NCBI GenBank assembly: GCA_011525785.1
Contig: WYBT01000004.1
Coordinates: forward strand, 124,001 to 188,000
DNA from: Planctomycetaceae bacterium
GTDB taxonomy: Bacteria; Planctomycetota; UBA1135; GCA-002686595
Direction of reading: 5' to 3'
DNA: 64,000 bases
Below are positions 1 through 12,527 of this stretch, piece after piece (the stretch's first letter is position 1; the number at the start of each line of letters is the position of its first letter). A program made the position numbers and the translations under genes. Under the pieces are notes generated by a model. It was not told the DNA's origin and searched no databases. It worked only from the letters and a program-made list of their open reading frames with translations.

Positions 1-345
1 CATCGCGATCTCGCGTTCGAAGCGCTCGCGCAGCCGCTCCGAGAGCTCTTGGCCGGCGGTCAGCAGCTTGATCGCCACGCGACGCTCGGGCCGCGCTTGG
101 CGCGCCTCGAACACGACGCCCATGCCGCCGCGGCCGAGTTCGCGCACGATCTCGAAGCCGTCGAAGCTGCGTGGCACGGCGCGCTCCGCGGCCGCGGGCA
201 GAGCCCCCAGGAGCGCGATCCGGCGGCGCAACGCGTCCGCGTGCTCGGGGTGCGCGGCGCAGAACTCGTCGAGCCCCTCGGCCACGCCGTCGAGTTGGCG
301 GGCGAGGAACTCCTCGAGCAGAGCTTCGACGGGATCAGGGCGCAT
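1..345 (-). CDS. Serine/threonine protein kinase, N-terminal part (cut by window edge)
   Basis: Only the first 115 codons lie in the window; the gene runs off the left edge. Residues 1-60 form an acidic helical leader with no recognisable catalytic motif. The Hanks-type kinase domain then begins: the glycine-rich loop GRGGMG is at residues 71-76 (inside ELGRGGMGVVFEA) and the ATP-anchoring lysine of the VAIK motif is K93. The start is the ATG at 345, the first in-frame ATG before the leader. Such a leader before the kinase domain is common in the large planctomycete Ser/Thr kinases, so a long protein with a C-terminal sensor or TPR part is likely but not visible. The family phosphorylates Ser/Thr of protein substrates; the target is unknown. 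Confidence 0.9.
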   Translation of the reverse strand, partial: MRPDPVEALLEEFLARQLDGVAEGLDEFCAAHPEHADALRRRIALLGALPAAAERAVPRSFDGFEIVRELGRGGMGVVFEARQARPERRVAIKLLTAGQELSERLRERFEREIAM

Positions 346-546
346 GCGGTGGACCGTGGGAGTCGGACGGCGCAGCTGACGATGCGGCAGTCTGTCTCGC
401 GCGCCCCTCGGCTCCAAGCGCTGAACCTGTCGGCTCGCATCGGCGCAGGCGCCGACGAACGCGGAATTCGTTGATGCGCTCGCGGGGCGTTGTCGTTCGC
501 AACCCACGACCGACTTCTCTCTCGCCACCCCGCTCCGTCGCCGCTC
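346..546. other. Intergenic region between divergent kinase and membrane-protein genes
   Basis: About 200 bases separate the divergent starts at 345 (minus) and 547 (plus). I see no convincing ORF, RNA gene or TAnnnT box close to either start. It must hold promoters for both genes, but I cannot place them. Confidence 0.4.
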
Positions 547-1026
547 ATGCGCTTCCAACTCCTTCTCGCGCTCGTGCAGTGCCAGGCCGATGTCTGCCTT
601 TGGATCTGGAGCCTGCTGTGCGCTGTCGGCGCTGCGCTCGCAGGCGCTTGGTGCGGAAGGCTCGCGGCGAAGGAGCTCGGGCTCCCACCGCCGAGACCGG
701 ACTGGAAGACGTTCTCCGCGCTGGTGGCGACGCTGATCGCGCTGCTGGCGGTGCTTCCGAGTTCGGCGGAGTTCTTGAACGAGCAGTTCGTCGACGCCAC
801 CTGCGACCTCGCGGCGGTCAAGGAGCGCGCACGCAGCAACTGGATCGGCGGCGCGCTGATCCTGTACGTCGTCTTGCTGACGTTGATCGCAGCGAGCTGC
901 CTGGTTGTCGCCGCCTCCGAGCGGCGCTGGGCGTTCGCGGCGGGACTCACGCCGCTCTTGGCCATCGTCGCCGTCCTCGCGATCGGTCTGACGCAGGACC
1001 TGCAGGCTGTCCTCGACGCACGCTGA
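547..1026 (+). CDS. Small multi-pass membrane protein of unknown function
   Basis: This 159-residue protein is not recognised. It has about four hydrophobic stretches, near residues 2-33, 57-77, 98-122 and 127-148, so it is predicted to be an integral inner-membrane protein. A short polar loop around residues 34-56 contains PPPRPDWK. I chose ATG 547 over the TTG 19 codons upstream because the hydrophobic segment begins right after it and the upstream codons look like leader. It is divergent from the kinase gene; the next gene downstream starts about 200 bases later, so it may be transcribed alone. No catalytic motif is visible and no function can be assigned. Confidence 0.65.
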   Translation: MRFQLLLALVQCQADVCLWIWSLLCAVGAALAGAWCGRLAAKELGLPPPRPDWKTFSALVATLIALLAVLPSSAEFLNEQFVDATCDLAAVKERARSNWIGGALILYVVLLTLIAASCLVVAASERRWAFAAGLTPLLAIVAVLAIGLTQDLQAVLDAR

Positions 1027-1220
1027 AGAGACCGGTCACAGTCCGCCCTCCTGCGCGAAGGGGGCGGCAACGCTCCAAGGCGCCTGAGGAGTTGGCCCCC
1101 GCCCCTCCCAGACGACTGACAATTCGCCCGCTCGCACCCGCTGTTGTCGCACCTGCCTTTGGGGCTCGATCTCGAGGGCTCGAGACTCTCCGGGATGTTG
1201 GCGAACGCGCGTGCGCGGCA

Positions 1221-1226
1221 TAGCTT
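1221..1226 (+). promoter_or_regulatory. TAGCTT, -10-like box of the NUDIX gene
   Basis: TAGCTT ends 7 nt before the GTG at 1234. It matches the TAnnnT pattern found close to several starts in this window and is the main reason for choosing that GTG. Confidence 0.4.
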
Positions 1227-1233
1227 GCGCGGC

Positions 1234-1833
1234 GTGCGCCTCTTCGCTCACGTCGACCGACTGAACGCTCGCGATCCCAGGCTCGCGCCGTGCGCGGAGC
1301 TCTCGCTCGCGCGCAGCCTCTTGCTCGCTCTCGAGCCGCGCGACGCGGCGCAGGCGCAGTTTCGCGAGCGCATGCTCGCACTGATCGAGCGCCATCCGCA
1401 CGACGCGCACCGGCGCACGACGCTCGAGGGCCACCTCACGGCCAGCGCGTTGATCGTCGACGAAGGTCGCACGCGCGCGCTGCTCACCCACCACCGCAAG
1501 CTCGGCAAGTGGTTGCAGATGGGCGGTCACTGCGATGGCGACGCCAACCTCGCGGGCGTCGCGCTGCGCGAGTGCATCGAAGAGAGCGGAATTGCGGACC
1601 TCGCCGTGCTGCCGACGCCGTTCGACCTCGACATTCACCCGATCCCGGCGCGGCCCGGCGAGCCCGAGCACCTGCACTACGACACGCGCTTCGTCGTCGT
1701 CGCGCCGGCCGGCGCGCAGTTCGTCGTCAGCGACGAGTCACACGCCCTGGCCTGGGTGCGGCCCGACGAACTCGCGCGCTACGCTGTCGACGACTCGGTG
1801 CGCAGGCTGTTCGAGCTGGTGCTCGGCGACTGA
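1234..1833 (+). CDS. NUDIX hydrolase
   Basis: A 199-residue NUDIX-fold protein that would hydrolyse a nucleoside diphosphate linked to another moiety. The NUDIX box spans residues 98-120 (GHCDGD...RECIEESGI): the REx2EE core is R112-E113...E116-E117. The first Glu of the canonical GX5E is Ala here, but GGHCDGD followed by an intact REx2EE looks like a known subgroup rather than decay. An N-terminal helical region (residues 20-60) precedes the fold. The start is uncertain: GTG 1234 is 7 nt after a TAGCTT box and gives the reading MRLFAHVDRL, while ATG 1195 and TTG 1144 are also in frame upstream. The substrate cannot be named. Confidence 0.85.
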   Translation: MRLFAHVDRLNARDPRLAPCAELSLARSLLLALEPRDAAQAQFRERMLALIERHPHDAHRRTTLEGHLTASALIVDEGRTRALLTHHRKLGKWLQMGGHCDGDANLAGVALRECIEESGIADLAVLPTPFDLDIHPIPARPGEPEHLHYDTRFVVVAPAGAQFVVSDESHALAWVRPDELARYAVDDSVRRLFELVLGD

Positions 1834-1972
1834 GGCGGGCAGCGCTCGCTGCGGACGCTTGCGGGCGCCGGCGTGCGCCTCGCGCACCGCCCCGGCCGCG
1901 CTCGGCCATCCTCACGGGCGCGGCACGCCACTCCCCGCTCCGTCCCCACTCCACGCACGAGAAGACTCCCCC

Positions 1973-2383
1973 ATGGGCAAATGGAATGAAGCCATCGTCC
2001 GCGCCGCCGACATCCTGGTCCGCAACAACGCGGACGTGATGAAGCAGATGCCCAACCTGCAGGCCTTCTGCCAGACGATGGATGCGCTCGAGAAGCTCGA
2101 CGGCGAAGTGCTCCAGATCCACGACCTGATCAAGAAGCACAAGCTCGAGCTCGAACGCCTGACCAAGCTCAAGGCGGAGAAGATCGAAGTCTTCAAGCGC
2201 CAGAGCCAGGAAGCGGCGCGCCACGTGCCGACCTACGACCGCGCCCTCGAGCAGTACGAACGCGCCGACAAGGTGCTGAAGTCATCGGACCTCAAGCAGG
2301 CCATCAGCAACCTGCGCATCGGGCTGCAACGCACGGACGGCTTGCTCAAGGCCGAGGCCAAGCAGCACTTCGGCGCGGCCTGA
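1973..2383 (+). CDS. Small coiled-coil protein, unknown
   Basis: A 136-residue, highly charged, almost wholly helical protein with no signal peptide or membrane segment. Residues 45-80 (GEVLQIHDLIKKHKLELERL and following) have heptad-like spacing of L/I and probably form a coiled coil. I do not recognise the family. The ATG at 1973 follows a 140-base gap after the NUDIX gene. The large HerA-like ATPase gene starts only 36 bases downstream, but it has its own -10-like box, so the two need not be one transcript. An adaptor or structural role is possible but unproven. Confidence 0.7.
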   Translation: MGKWNEAIVRAADILVRNNADVMKQMPNLQAFCQTMDALEKLDGEVLQIHDLIKKHKLELERLTKLKAEKIEVFKRQSQEAARHVPTYDRALEQYERADKVLKSSDLKQAISNLRIGLQRTDGLLKAEAKQHFGAA

Positions 2384-2403
2384 CGGGCCCGAGCGAGCGC
2401 GGC

Positions 2404-2409
2404 TAGACT
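2404..2409 (+). promoter_or_regulatory. TAGACT, -10-like box of the HerA-like ATPase gene
   Basis: TAGACT is followed by 10 nt and then ATG 2420. This fits a -10 element serving a leaderless or near-leaderless mRNA. No clear -35 is visible. Confidence 0.45.
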
Positions 2410-2419
2410 CCGCCGCGCC

Positions 2420-4897
<2,478 letters not shown>

Positions 4898-4898
4898 G

Positions 4899-5360
4899 CT
4901 ACTCGCGGACGATCCACTCCCAGGCGCGCACGAAGCCCCAGCGCTCCCCCATCGAGATCAGCGCGTCGTCGTTGTGCCCGACGCGCGCCGCCAGGCGCGT
5001 GAGGCCGCGCTCCTGCAGGATGCGTCCGAGTTCGTCGACCAGTTCGCGCGCGACGCCGCGACGGCGCAGCTGCGGGTCGACGTGCAGCACCAGCAACGTG
5101 GGCGTGACCTCGCCGCGCAGCGGATCCTCGAGCGGGCCGCTCAGGCACACCGCCCAGGGCTCGCCGCGCCCCGGCTCGCTGGCGGTCAGCAGCACGGTCT
5201 GGGGCGCGTCGAACCAGCGCCGCAGGAAGCGCTCGCTGGCCCCCTCGGGCCAGGCCTGATCGGAGAACTCGCGCCAGAACTGCGCGGCGCAGCGATCGAG
5301 GAGCGGCGCCAGCAGCACGGCGGCGGAAAGTGAGTCGACGCGGCGGAGATCGAGCTTCAT
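4899..5360 (-). CDS. GNAT-family N-acetyltransferase
   Basis: A 153-residue protein with the GNAT core. A beta strand TLLVLHVDP runs into the acetyl-CoA-binding loop LRRRGVARELV, matching the Q/RxxGxG/A motif near residues 97-105. The C-terminal GHNDDALISMGERWGFV resembles the usual 'xxNxxAxxxYxxxGF' segment. It would transfer an acetyl group from acetyl-CoA to an unknown amine. The ATG at 5360 is 8 nt after a TAGTGT box on the same strand and fits the fold; four extra upstream codons are open but lack support. It is convergent with the HerA-like gene, with one base between the stops. Confidence 0.8.
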   Translation of the reverse strand: MKLDLRRVDSLSAAVLLAPLLDRCAAQFWREFSDQAWPEGASERFLRRWFDAPQTVLLTASEPGRGEPWAVCLSGPLEDPLRGEVTPTLLVLHVDPQLRRRGVARELVDELGRILQERGLTRLAARVGHNDDALISMGERWGFVRAWEWIVRE

Positions 5361-5368
5361 GGCGCGCC

Positions 5369-5374
5369 ACACTA
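5369..5374 (-). promoter_or_regulatory. TAGTGT, -10-like box of the acetyltransferase gene
   Basis: On the minus strand TAGTGT is followed by 8 nt and the ATG at 5360, the same arrangement as at 2404 and 7907. Confidence 0.4.
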
Positions 5375-5422
5375 GCCTCGCCGGGCCGGTGCGGATCCGT
5401 GGACGCGCGCGGGCGGCGCCGA

Positions 5423-5428
5423 TAAAGT
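5423..5428 (+). promoter_or_regulatory. TAAAGT, possible -10 box of tig
   Basis: TAAAGT lies in an otherwise GC-rich stretch about 96 bases before the chosen tig start and 49 bases before an alternative upstream start. If used, tig has a real leader, unlike the leaderless candidates. Confidence 0.35.
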
Positions 5429-5524
5429 GCTCCGCCCCCAGAGTCTGCCACTCGTCGTCCTCCGGGCAGTTTCGTGGCCACCGGAGGCCCCTTCGAACCG
5501 CTCCTGCGCCGCCTCCTCCGTTCC

Positions 5525-6808
5525 GTGCAAGTCACCGTCGAACGCACCCAACCCTGTCAAGCCCGCGTCTCGTTCACCGTCCCCTCGGCGGAGTTCGAGT
5601 CGGAGTTCAAAAAGGCCCTGCGCGAGTTCGGCCAGAACGTTCGCATGAAGGGCTTCCGGCCGGGCAAGGTCCCGCCGGAGGTGGTGAAGAAGCTGCAGGG
5701 ACCGCAACTGCGCCACGAGGTGGCGGTGCGCTTCGTGCAGAAGGCCTACGAGCAGGCTGTCACCGAGAACAAGCTGCGCCCGTTCCAGCACCCGCGTCTG
5801 GACATCGGCGAAGTGCTGCTGGACGTCGACTTCTCGCGCCAGTTCGAGCTCAACCTGCGCCCGGAGTTCGAGCTGGGCCAGTACAAGGAACTCGAGCTCG
5901 AGTCGTCGCTCCCGCCGATCCTCGAGGAGGAGATCGAAGCGGCCATCGAGCAGGCGCGCAAGAACCAGGCGCACCCCGAGCCCGCGGGCGACGAGGGCCT
6001 GCCGGCGGACGGCATGGCGCTGGCGAAGGTCGAACTGCTCCACCAGGGCGCCGTGGTCTGGTCGCGCGAGGGGCTGCGCCTCTCGCCGCAAGCGCAGATC
6101 CCGGGCGTCGAGCCCAAGGCGCTCGAAGCGGCGCTGGTCGGCAAGCGCGACGGCGAAGTGGCCGAGTGCCCGATCCACTTCCCGGCCGACTTCGAGCTGG
6201 AAGCCGCGCGTGATCAGGAAGGCGTGTGCCGCATCACGGTCAACCAGGCCTACCGGATCATCCTGCCCTCGCGCGAGGAGCTGACCAAGATGATCGGGGC
6301 CGCCGACGACGCGGAACTGCGCAAGCGCGCTCAGGAGGGCCTCGAGAAGGCCAACGTCGAACTCGAGAACCAGCGCATCGAGAAGGAGCTGATCGAGCGC
6401 GTGATCGCGGCCCACCAGATGGAGCTGCCGCCGGGCATGGTCGAAGACCAGACCAAGGCGCGCCTGGCGCAGGTGCGCGGTGAACTCGAGCAACGCGGCC
6501 TGAGCGGCGCCGCGCTCGACGCGGAAGTCCAGAAGCAAGAGGCCGCCGCGGCGGAAGCCGCCGTGACCGGCGCCAAGGCCTACTTCCTGATCGAGCGCAT
6601 CGCCGAGGCCGAGAAGATCCAGGTCAGCGAGCAGGAGATGGTGGCCGAGCTGCGCGGCATCGCTCAGCGCAACCGCACCAGCTTCGAAGAGGTGCGCGAC
6701 TTCTATCAAGAGAAGAACCTGCTCCAGCAGCTCGCGATGGAGATCCTCGAGCGCAAGGTGCGCGCGTTCCTGCGCAGCAGCGCCAAGCTGGTCGCGCCCA
6801 AGGTCTGA
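5525..6808 (+). CDS. tig: Trigger factor, ribosome-associated chaperone
   Basis: A 427-residue protein with the trigger-factor order of domains. The N-terminal ribosome-binding domain begins MQVTVE and carries the docking signature as [12 protein letters not shown] near residues 42-53 (GFRxGKxP). A degenerate FKBP-type PPIase domain covers about 150-235, and a long helical substrate cradle runs to the end. GTG 5525 is chosen because it yields the conserved MQVTVE beginning; an in-frame GTG 17 codons upstream is less likely. The gene opens the tig-clpP-clpX block, the classical order in bacteria, in which nascent-chain folding is linked to ATP-dependent proteolysis. It is cytoplasmic and works at the ribosome exit tunnel. 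Confidence 0.95.
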   Translation: MQVTVERTQPCQARVSFTVPSAEFESEFKKALREFGQNVRMKGFRPGKVPPEVVKKLQGPQLRHEVAVRFVQKAYEQAVTENKLRPFQHPRLDIGEVLLDVDFSRQFELNLRPEFELGQYKELELESSLPPILEEEIEAAIEQARKNQAHPEPAGDEGLPADGMALAKVELLHQGAVVWSREGLRLSPQAQIPGVEPKALEAALVGKRDGEVAECPIHFPADFELEAARDQEGVCRITVNQAYRIILPSREELTKMIGAADDAELRKRAQEGLEKANVELENQRIEKELIERVIAAHQMELPPGMVEDQTKARLAQVRGELEQRGLSGAALDAEVQKQEAAAAEAAVTGAKAYFLIERIAEAEKIQVSEQEMVAELRGIAQRNRTSFEEVRDFYQEKNLLQQLAMEILERKVRAFLRSSAKLVAPKV

Positions 6809-6924
6809 ACCCGCGCGGCGCGCTCGAAGACGCCGCTCCAGGCCACGGCCGCAGCCACCCGGCCCGCGGCGCTTCCCGAGGCGTTCGACGCCCGCTCGGC
6901 GCGCCGTCCCAAATCGACGCAGGC

Positions 6925-6953
6925 TTGATCGCTGCGGGCTCAAGCCTTATCAG
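6925..6953 (+). promoter_or_regulatory. Candidate sigma70-type promoter of clpP
   Basis: TTGATC (6925-6930), a 17-base spacer and TATCAG (6948-6953) lie in the 199-base gap between tig and clpP. A start near 6960 would give a clpP leader of about 48 nt. This is the best -35/-10 pair I can see in the window. Confidence 0.4.
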
Positions 6954-7007
6954 CGGCGCTCCGATTTCGTTTTCGAACCCTCCAGCCGTCACCCAATCGA
7001 CGCGAAG

Positions 7008-7631
7008 ATGAGCGCACAAGCCAACTACTACGTCCCCTACGTCATCGAGAAGACCGGCCGCGGCGAGCGCACCTACGACATTTACTCGCGGCTGCTCGAG
7101 GACCGCATCATCTTCATCGGCACCGCCATCGACGACACGGTCGCCAACTCGGTGATGGCGCAGCTGCTCTTCCTCGACAAGACCAACAAGTCGCAGGACA
7201 TCAGCATCTACATCAACAGCCCGGGCGGCTCGGTGACCGCGGGGCTGGCGATCTACGACACGATGCAGTTCGTGACGCCCGACGTGGCCACCTACTGCCT
7301 GGGCCAGGCGGCCTCGATGGGCGCCGTGCTGCTCTCGGGCGGCGCCAAGGGCAAGCGTTTCGCGCTGCCCAACTCGCGCGTGATGATCCACCAGCCTTGG
7401 GGCGGCGCACAGGGCACGGCCATGGACATGGAGATCCAGGTCAACGAGATCCTCAAGATGAAGAAGATCCTCGAGGAGATCCTGGGCAAGCACAGCGGTC
7501 GTTCGGCCAAGGAGATCAGCAAGGCCTGCGAGCGCGACAAGTTCTTCGCCGCCGACGAGGCCAAGGACTTCGGCCTGATCGACCACGTGGTGTCGCCGGC
7601 CGGGAAGAACTTGCCGCCCGCCAGCGCCTGA
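7008..7631 (+). CDS. clpP: ATP-dependent Clp protease proteolytic subunit
   Basis: A 207-residue serine peptidase that forms the ClpP tetradecamer and degrades proteins unfolded by ClpX. The catalytic triad is clear: S103 in GQAASMGA, H128 in VMIHQP and D177 in CERDKFF. The NSPGGSV oxyanion loop sits at residues 70-76. The length is normal for the family. ATG 7008 follows a 199-base gap after tig that holds a promoter candidate. There is no long propeptide; residues 1-8 form a short tail before YVPYVIE. ClpX lies 290 bases downstream with its own -10-like box, so clpP and clpX may be separately controlled here. Confidence 0.97.
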   Translation: MSAQANYYVPYVIEKTGRGERTYDIYSRLLEDRIIFIGTAIDDTVANSVMAQLLFLDKTNKSQDISIYINSPGGSVTAGLAIYDTMQFVTPDVATYCLGQAASMGAVLLSGGAKGKRFALPNSRVMIHQPWGGAQGTAMDMEIQVNEILKMKKILEEILGKHSGRSAKEISKACERDKFFAADEAKDFGLIDHVVSPAGKNLPPASA

Positions 7632-7906
7632 GACTCCGCGAGCGACCTGCGCCGCGCGCCGTCGCGAGCGCAGGTTCGCGCCGCAACGAGAACGTTCGGG
7701 CGCGCATTCAGGCGCACGTTTCCGCGCGGACGGCGCGCGCGAGCAACGGATGCGCACTCCTTTCAGCGGGCGGGGCCCAGGCCTCGCCCGCAGTCGTTTT
7801 CCTGCGCCTGGGCTGAGGCGCTCGCGACACGGACGACTTTGCCGGGTGGATTCCAGCGGCGCATGCTTTCGCTCCTGGCGCGTCCACGACGATGAGGGCT
7901 GCGCGT
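7632..7906. other. Intergenic region between clpP and clpX
   Basis: About 275 bases with no supported gene. A G-rich stretch around 7770-7790 is the only visible oddity; no RNA gene or clear hairpin terminator was found. The clpX -10-like box begins at 7907. Confidence 0.4.
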
Positions 7907-7912
7907 TAGGAT
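7907..7912 (+). promoter_or_regulatory. TAGGAT, -10-like box of clpX
   Basis: TAGGAT is followed by 9 nt and ATG 7922, consistent with a leaderless or nearly leaderless clpX transcript. Confidence 0.5.
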
Positions 7913-7921
7913 GCTCTCTAC

Positions 7922-9361
<1,440 letters not shown>

Positions 9362-9407
9362 TCGACGGAGCGCGCGCGGTCTGGACGCCAGCGCGCGCCA
9401 AGCGCGC

Positions 9408-11420
9408 CTACCGTCCCGCCGGTGCGCCCCCACCCAGTTGGCCCGCGCGGCGCTCGAGCGCTTCGGCCTGCGCGGTCCGCCCGGCCGCGCGGTAGCGCGC
9501 CGCAGCGCTCTGCAGCGCGCCTGCTGCCTCTGCGTTTCGTCCCTGCTGGACCAGCGCCTCGGCCAGCACCTCGAACGCGCTGGCGTCGCCGCCGGACAGG
9601 CTCACCGCCTTGAGCGCCAGCCCGCCGGCCTGGTGCGGGTCGCGCAGCGACGCGTCGGGCGCCTCCACCAACACGCGCGCCAGGTTGAGCACCGCCCGTG
9701 CGTCGTTCGGCGCGCCGTTCACCGCCGCGCGCGCGACCTCCACGGCCTCGCGCGAGCGAGCTTCGCTCACGAGCTGGCGCGTCATCTGCTCGGCGATCGT
9801 CCCCGCCATCGGCGCGCCGTGCTCGAGCGCGCGGCGCCAGACCTCGAAGGCCTTGTCGCGTTGTCCAGTGCGGGTGTAGGCCGAGCCCAGGTTTTGCAGC
9901 GCGAGGCCGTAATCGGGCAGCAGCTCCACGGCGCGCTCGAGTTCTTCGGTCGCGCGCTGCACATCGCCCTGCGAGAGCAACCACGTGCCGAGGTTCGAGC
10001 GCCAGTACCCGTTGTTCGGCGAGAGTTCGACGGCCTTGGCGAAGTGCTCCCCCGCTTCCCGTTCGCGGCCGGCGCTAACCAGGTCGTTGCCGTAGCTCGA
10101 GCGCGCGCGGTCGTTGTCGGGCAGCTTCTCCACCACGTCGAGCCACATGCCGATCTCGCTCGAGTAGTCGAGGTTGCGCGCGCGGGTCGCCAGCACTGCG
10201 CCGACGCAGGCCGCCGCGCCGAGCAGCCATCCCAGCGGCGTGCGCAAGGCGCTGGGAGTCGCTTCGAGAACTCGTGCGAGCGCCAGCACGACGCCCAGCA
10301 CGATCGCCGCGCTGGGCAAGTACGCGCGGTGCTCGACGATCAACTCGGTCACGATCGGCAGCACGCTCGAAGTGGGCGCGAGGATCACGAACCACCACGC
10401 GCCGAGGAAGGCCAGCGGCCGGCGGCGCACGAGCCCCGCGACCGTCAGTCCCAGCGCCGCGAGCACCGCCACCCCCGGAACCGCGTAGCGCGCGAAGTCG
10501 GTGATCGGTCGGATGCCGTAGTCGAACACCAGCGGATCGGGCCACAGCGAGAGGCGCGCGTAGTGGGCCACGGCCCAGGCCTGCGTCGTGAGGTAGCTCC
10601 ACACGCCCACTTCGGAGTAGCCAAAGCCCACCGACTCGCTGCGCCCCTGCGCCATGAAGACCCACAGCGCGAGCAACGGCCAGCTCGCGAACAGACCGAT
10701 GTACATGCCGCGTCGCGCGCGCCAGGCGGCCGCGGCGTTGCCCGCGACGAACAGCGAGTCGTACAGCAGCACGAGCAGCGGAACGCCCACGATGACTTCC
10801 TTGCAGCCCGTCCCCAGCGCACACGAGACGCTCGCGAACAGCGGCCAGAACTTCGACTCGCGCGCCTCGAAGGAGCGCAGTGCGCCATAGAACGTGGCCA
10901 GGAAGAACAGGCCCATCAGCGACTCGACGCGCTGCCCCAGATAGCTCACCGAGCCAGTGGTCAGCGGGTGCGCGACCCATAGCGCGGCGCTGGCGAGCGC
11001 GATGCCCAGCGAACGCGAGCTCCAGCGCGCGGCCAACGGCGGCGCCATCAGCGCTCGTCGCACGACACCGAACAGCGCCAGAGCGGCCAGCACGTGGATG
11101 GCGATGTTGACCAGGTGCCAGCCGCGCGTCTCCAAGCCGCACCAGGCGTAGTTGTAGGCGTAGGAGAGCGCCACCAAGGGTCGACCTGAGACACCCGACT
11201 GACCTTGCTCGGCGACCACGCGCCACAGCGAGTCGAGGCTGGTGATCGCGGGGTTGCGATCGATGTCGATGTGGTCGTCGAACAGGAACACGCCCTCCAG
11301 ACTGTTCGAGTACGCCAGGACACCGGCGATCACGACTAGCGCGGCGCACAACGCCACCCGCGCCCGCGACGGAGTCGATGCAGAGGAAGGTGCGGGCAGT
11401 TCTTGGGCTTGCGCGCTCAT
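9408..11420 (-). CDS. TPR-tailed integral-membrane glycosyltransferase-like protein (TMTC/PMT type)
   Basis: A 670-residue protein. After a short cytoplasmic tail, about 10-11 hydrophobic segments fill residues 20-420. The first extracytoplasmic loop carries FLFDDHIDIDRNP, an acidic DD pair where GT-C/protein O-mannosyltransferase-like enzymes keep their catalytic acids. Residues about 440-650 are tetratricopeptide-like repeats (for example RSNLGTWLLSQGDVQRATEE and ALQNLGSAYTRTGQRDKAFE). It probably transfers a sugar from a lipid donor, with the TPRs binding substrate or partners; donor and acceptor are unknown. ATG 11420 is 8 nt after a TACGAT box. The gene at 50189-52306 is a paralogue of the same architecture. 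It is convergent with clpX. Confidence 0.8.
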   Translation of the reverse strand: MSAQAQELPAPSSASTPSRARVALCAALVVIAGVLAYSNSLEGVFLFDDHIDIDRNPAITSLDSLWRVVAEQGQSGVSGRPLVALSYAYNYAWCGLETRGWHLVNIAIHVLAALALFGVVRRALMAPPLAARWSSRSLGIALASAALWVAHPLTTGSVSYLGQRVESLMGLFFLATFYGALRSFEARESKFWPLFASVSCALGTGCKEVIVGVPLLVLLYDSLFVAGNAAAAWRARRGMYIGLFASWPLLALWVFMAQGRSESVGFGYSEVGVWSYLTTQAWAVAHYARLSLWPDPLVFDYGIRPITDFARYAVPGVAVLAALGLTVAGLVRRRPLAFLGAWWFVILAPTSSVLPIVTELIVEHRAYLPSAAIVLGVVLALARVLEATPSALRTPLGWLLGAAACVGAVLATRARNLDYSSEIGMWLDVVEKLPDNDRARSSYGNDLVSAGREREAGEHFAKAVELSPNNGYWRSNLGTWLLSQGDVQRATEELERAVELLPDYGLALQNLGSAYTRTGQRDKAFEVWRRALEHGAPMAGTIAEQMTRQLVSEARSREAVEVARAAVNGAPNDARAVLNLARVLVEAPDASLRDPHQAGGLALKAVSLSGGDASAFEVLAEALVQQGRNAEAAGALQSAAARYRAAGRTAQAEALERRAGQLGGGAPAGR

Positions 11421-11428
11421 TGCGCCGG

Positions 11429-11434
11429 ATCGTA
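11429..11434 (-). promoter_or_regulatory. TACGAT, -10-like box of the TPR glycosyltransferase gene
   Basis: On the minus strand TACGAT is followed by 8 nt and ATG 11420. It lies in the 120-base divergent region shared with the DHH phosphoesterase gene. Confidence 0.4.
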
Positions 11435-11506
11435 CGCGACCCAACAGCGGCTGCGATCCACGGCGCTTGCGTCCGCTCCGCGCTGTCCTGCCCGTGTCGC
11501 GCGGGC

Positions 11507-11512
11507 TATCCT
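11507..11512 (+). promoter_or_regulatory. TATCCT, possible -10 box of the DHH phosphoesterase gene
   Basis: TATCCT is 28 nt upstream of ATG 11541 and would give a short leader. It lies in the divergent intergenic region opposite the box at 11429-11434. Confidence 0.3.
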
Positions 11513-11540
11513 CTGCGCTCGCCGTCCGCGGCGCAGCCCC

Positions 11541-12494
11541 ATGAGCGCAGAGCGCCTCACGATCCACTATCACCGCGATTTCGACGGCATGGTCTCGGCC
11601 GCGGTGCTCGCTCGCATCCTGCGCGAGCGCAAGGGCGAGGACCCGCGCTGGTCCAGCATCAACTACGACCAGCGCAGCGATTGGGAGCACTTCGGCGAGG
11701 GCCAGCGCTTCGCGATCGTCGATTTCCACTTCCACCCGCGCGCCGAGTACTGGTTCGACCACCACCCGACCACCTTCCTCACGCCGGCGCTGCGCGAGAG
11801 CTACCAGCCCAGCGAGCGCTGGCGCTGGGACGAAGCCAGCCCGAGCTGCCCGCCGCTGATCCTCGAGCACGCGCGCGAGCACTGGGACTACGCGCCCGAG
11901 GAGCGCTTCGTAGAAATGGCCGTGTGGTCGAACGTGATCGACGCGGCGCGCTTCAAGGACGTCGAGCAAGCGGTCTTCGGCGACGAGCCCGCGCTGCGCA
12001 TCTCCCGCGCGCTCACCGCGGCGCCCTCGCCGGACTGGCCCGATGAGCTGGTCACGGCCATGACCACCGGAAGCCTCGAGACCGTCGCGCGGCGCTCGGA
12101 CGTCGACAAGGCCTTCCAGCGCGCGGCGCGCAACCGCGACAAGGCGCTCGAGCAGTTCCCCCCCACGGTCGAGTCGCGCCGCGAGCGCGTGCTGGTCTAC
12201 GACGCGTCGTCGAACTCGATCCGCCGCGAGCGCTTCGCCGCCTTCTACCACTACCCCGACATCCACTACGCCGTCGGAGTGATCCCCACGCGCGCCGGCT
12301 TCCACATTTCGGCGGGCGAGAATCCCTGGAACCCGCCGGCGCGCCGCGTGCACATCGGCGAGCTGATGGAGAGCTACGGCGGCGGCGGTCACCGCGCGGT
12401 AGGCGGGGCCAACCCGCCGGACCTGCAGGCGGCGCGCAAGCTCGCGCGCGAGATCGGCGACAAGCTGCGCGCGGCGCTGAACGCGACGCCCTGA
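11541..12494 (+). CDS. DHH-family phosphoesterase
   Basis: A 317-residue member of the DHH/DHHA1 superfamily (relatives include oligoribonuclease NrnA, c-di-AMP phosphodiesterases and RecJ). Metal-binding motifs are visible in order: HYHRDFDG at residues 9-16, VDFHFHP near 63-69, and the name-giving FDHH just after, near 74-77. The C-terminal DHHA1 domain ends with YGGGGHRAVGG, the substrate-binding glycine-rich motif. It would hydrolyse a phosphodiester or phosphoanhydride in a short oligonucleotide or dinucleotide; the exact substrate cannot be read from sequence. ATG 11541 is the first start after a possible TATCCT box. rlmN follows 33 bases downstream on the same strand, suggesting co-transcription. 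Confidence 0.88.
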   Translation: MSAERLTIHYHRDFDGMVSAAVLARILRERKGEDPRWSSINYDQRSDWEHFGEGQRFAIVDFHFHPRAEYWFDHHPTTFLTPALRESYQPSERWRWDEASPSCPPLILEHAREHWDYAPEERFVEMAVWSNVIDAARFKDVEQAVFGDEPALRISRALTAAPSPDWPDELVTAMTTGSLETVARRSDVDKAFQRAARNRDKALEQFPPTVESRRERVLVYDASSNSIRRERFAAFYHYPDIHYAVGVIPTRAGFHISAGENPWNPPARRVHIGELMESYGGGGHRAVGGANPPDLQAARKLAREIGDKLRAALNATP

Positions 12495-12527
12495 CGTCGT
12501 GCGTGCGGCGCCGAGCGCCAACGGCCC

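Noticed and set aside
1522-1593. Missing first Glu of the NUDIX box as sign of a dead enzyme.
   Set aside because: The GGHCDGD form with an intact REx2EE looks like a known NUDIX subgroup.
9370-9398. GCGCGCGC...GCGCGCGC hairpin between clpX and the TPR glycosyltransferase gene as a terminator.
   Set aside because: Alternating GC runs are frequent by chance here, the loop is 13 nt, and no T tract follows; support is too weak.
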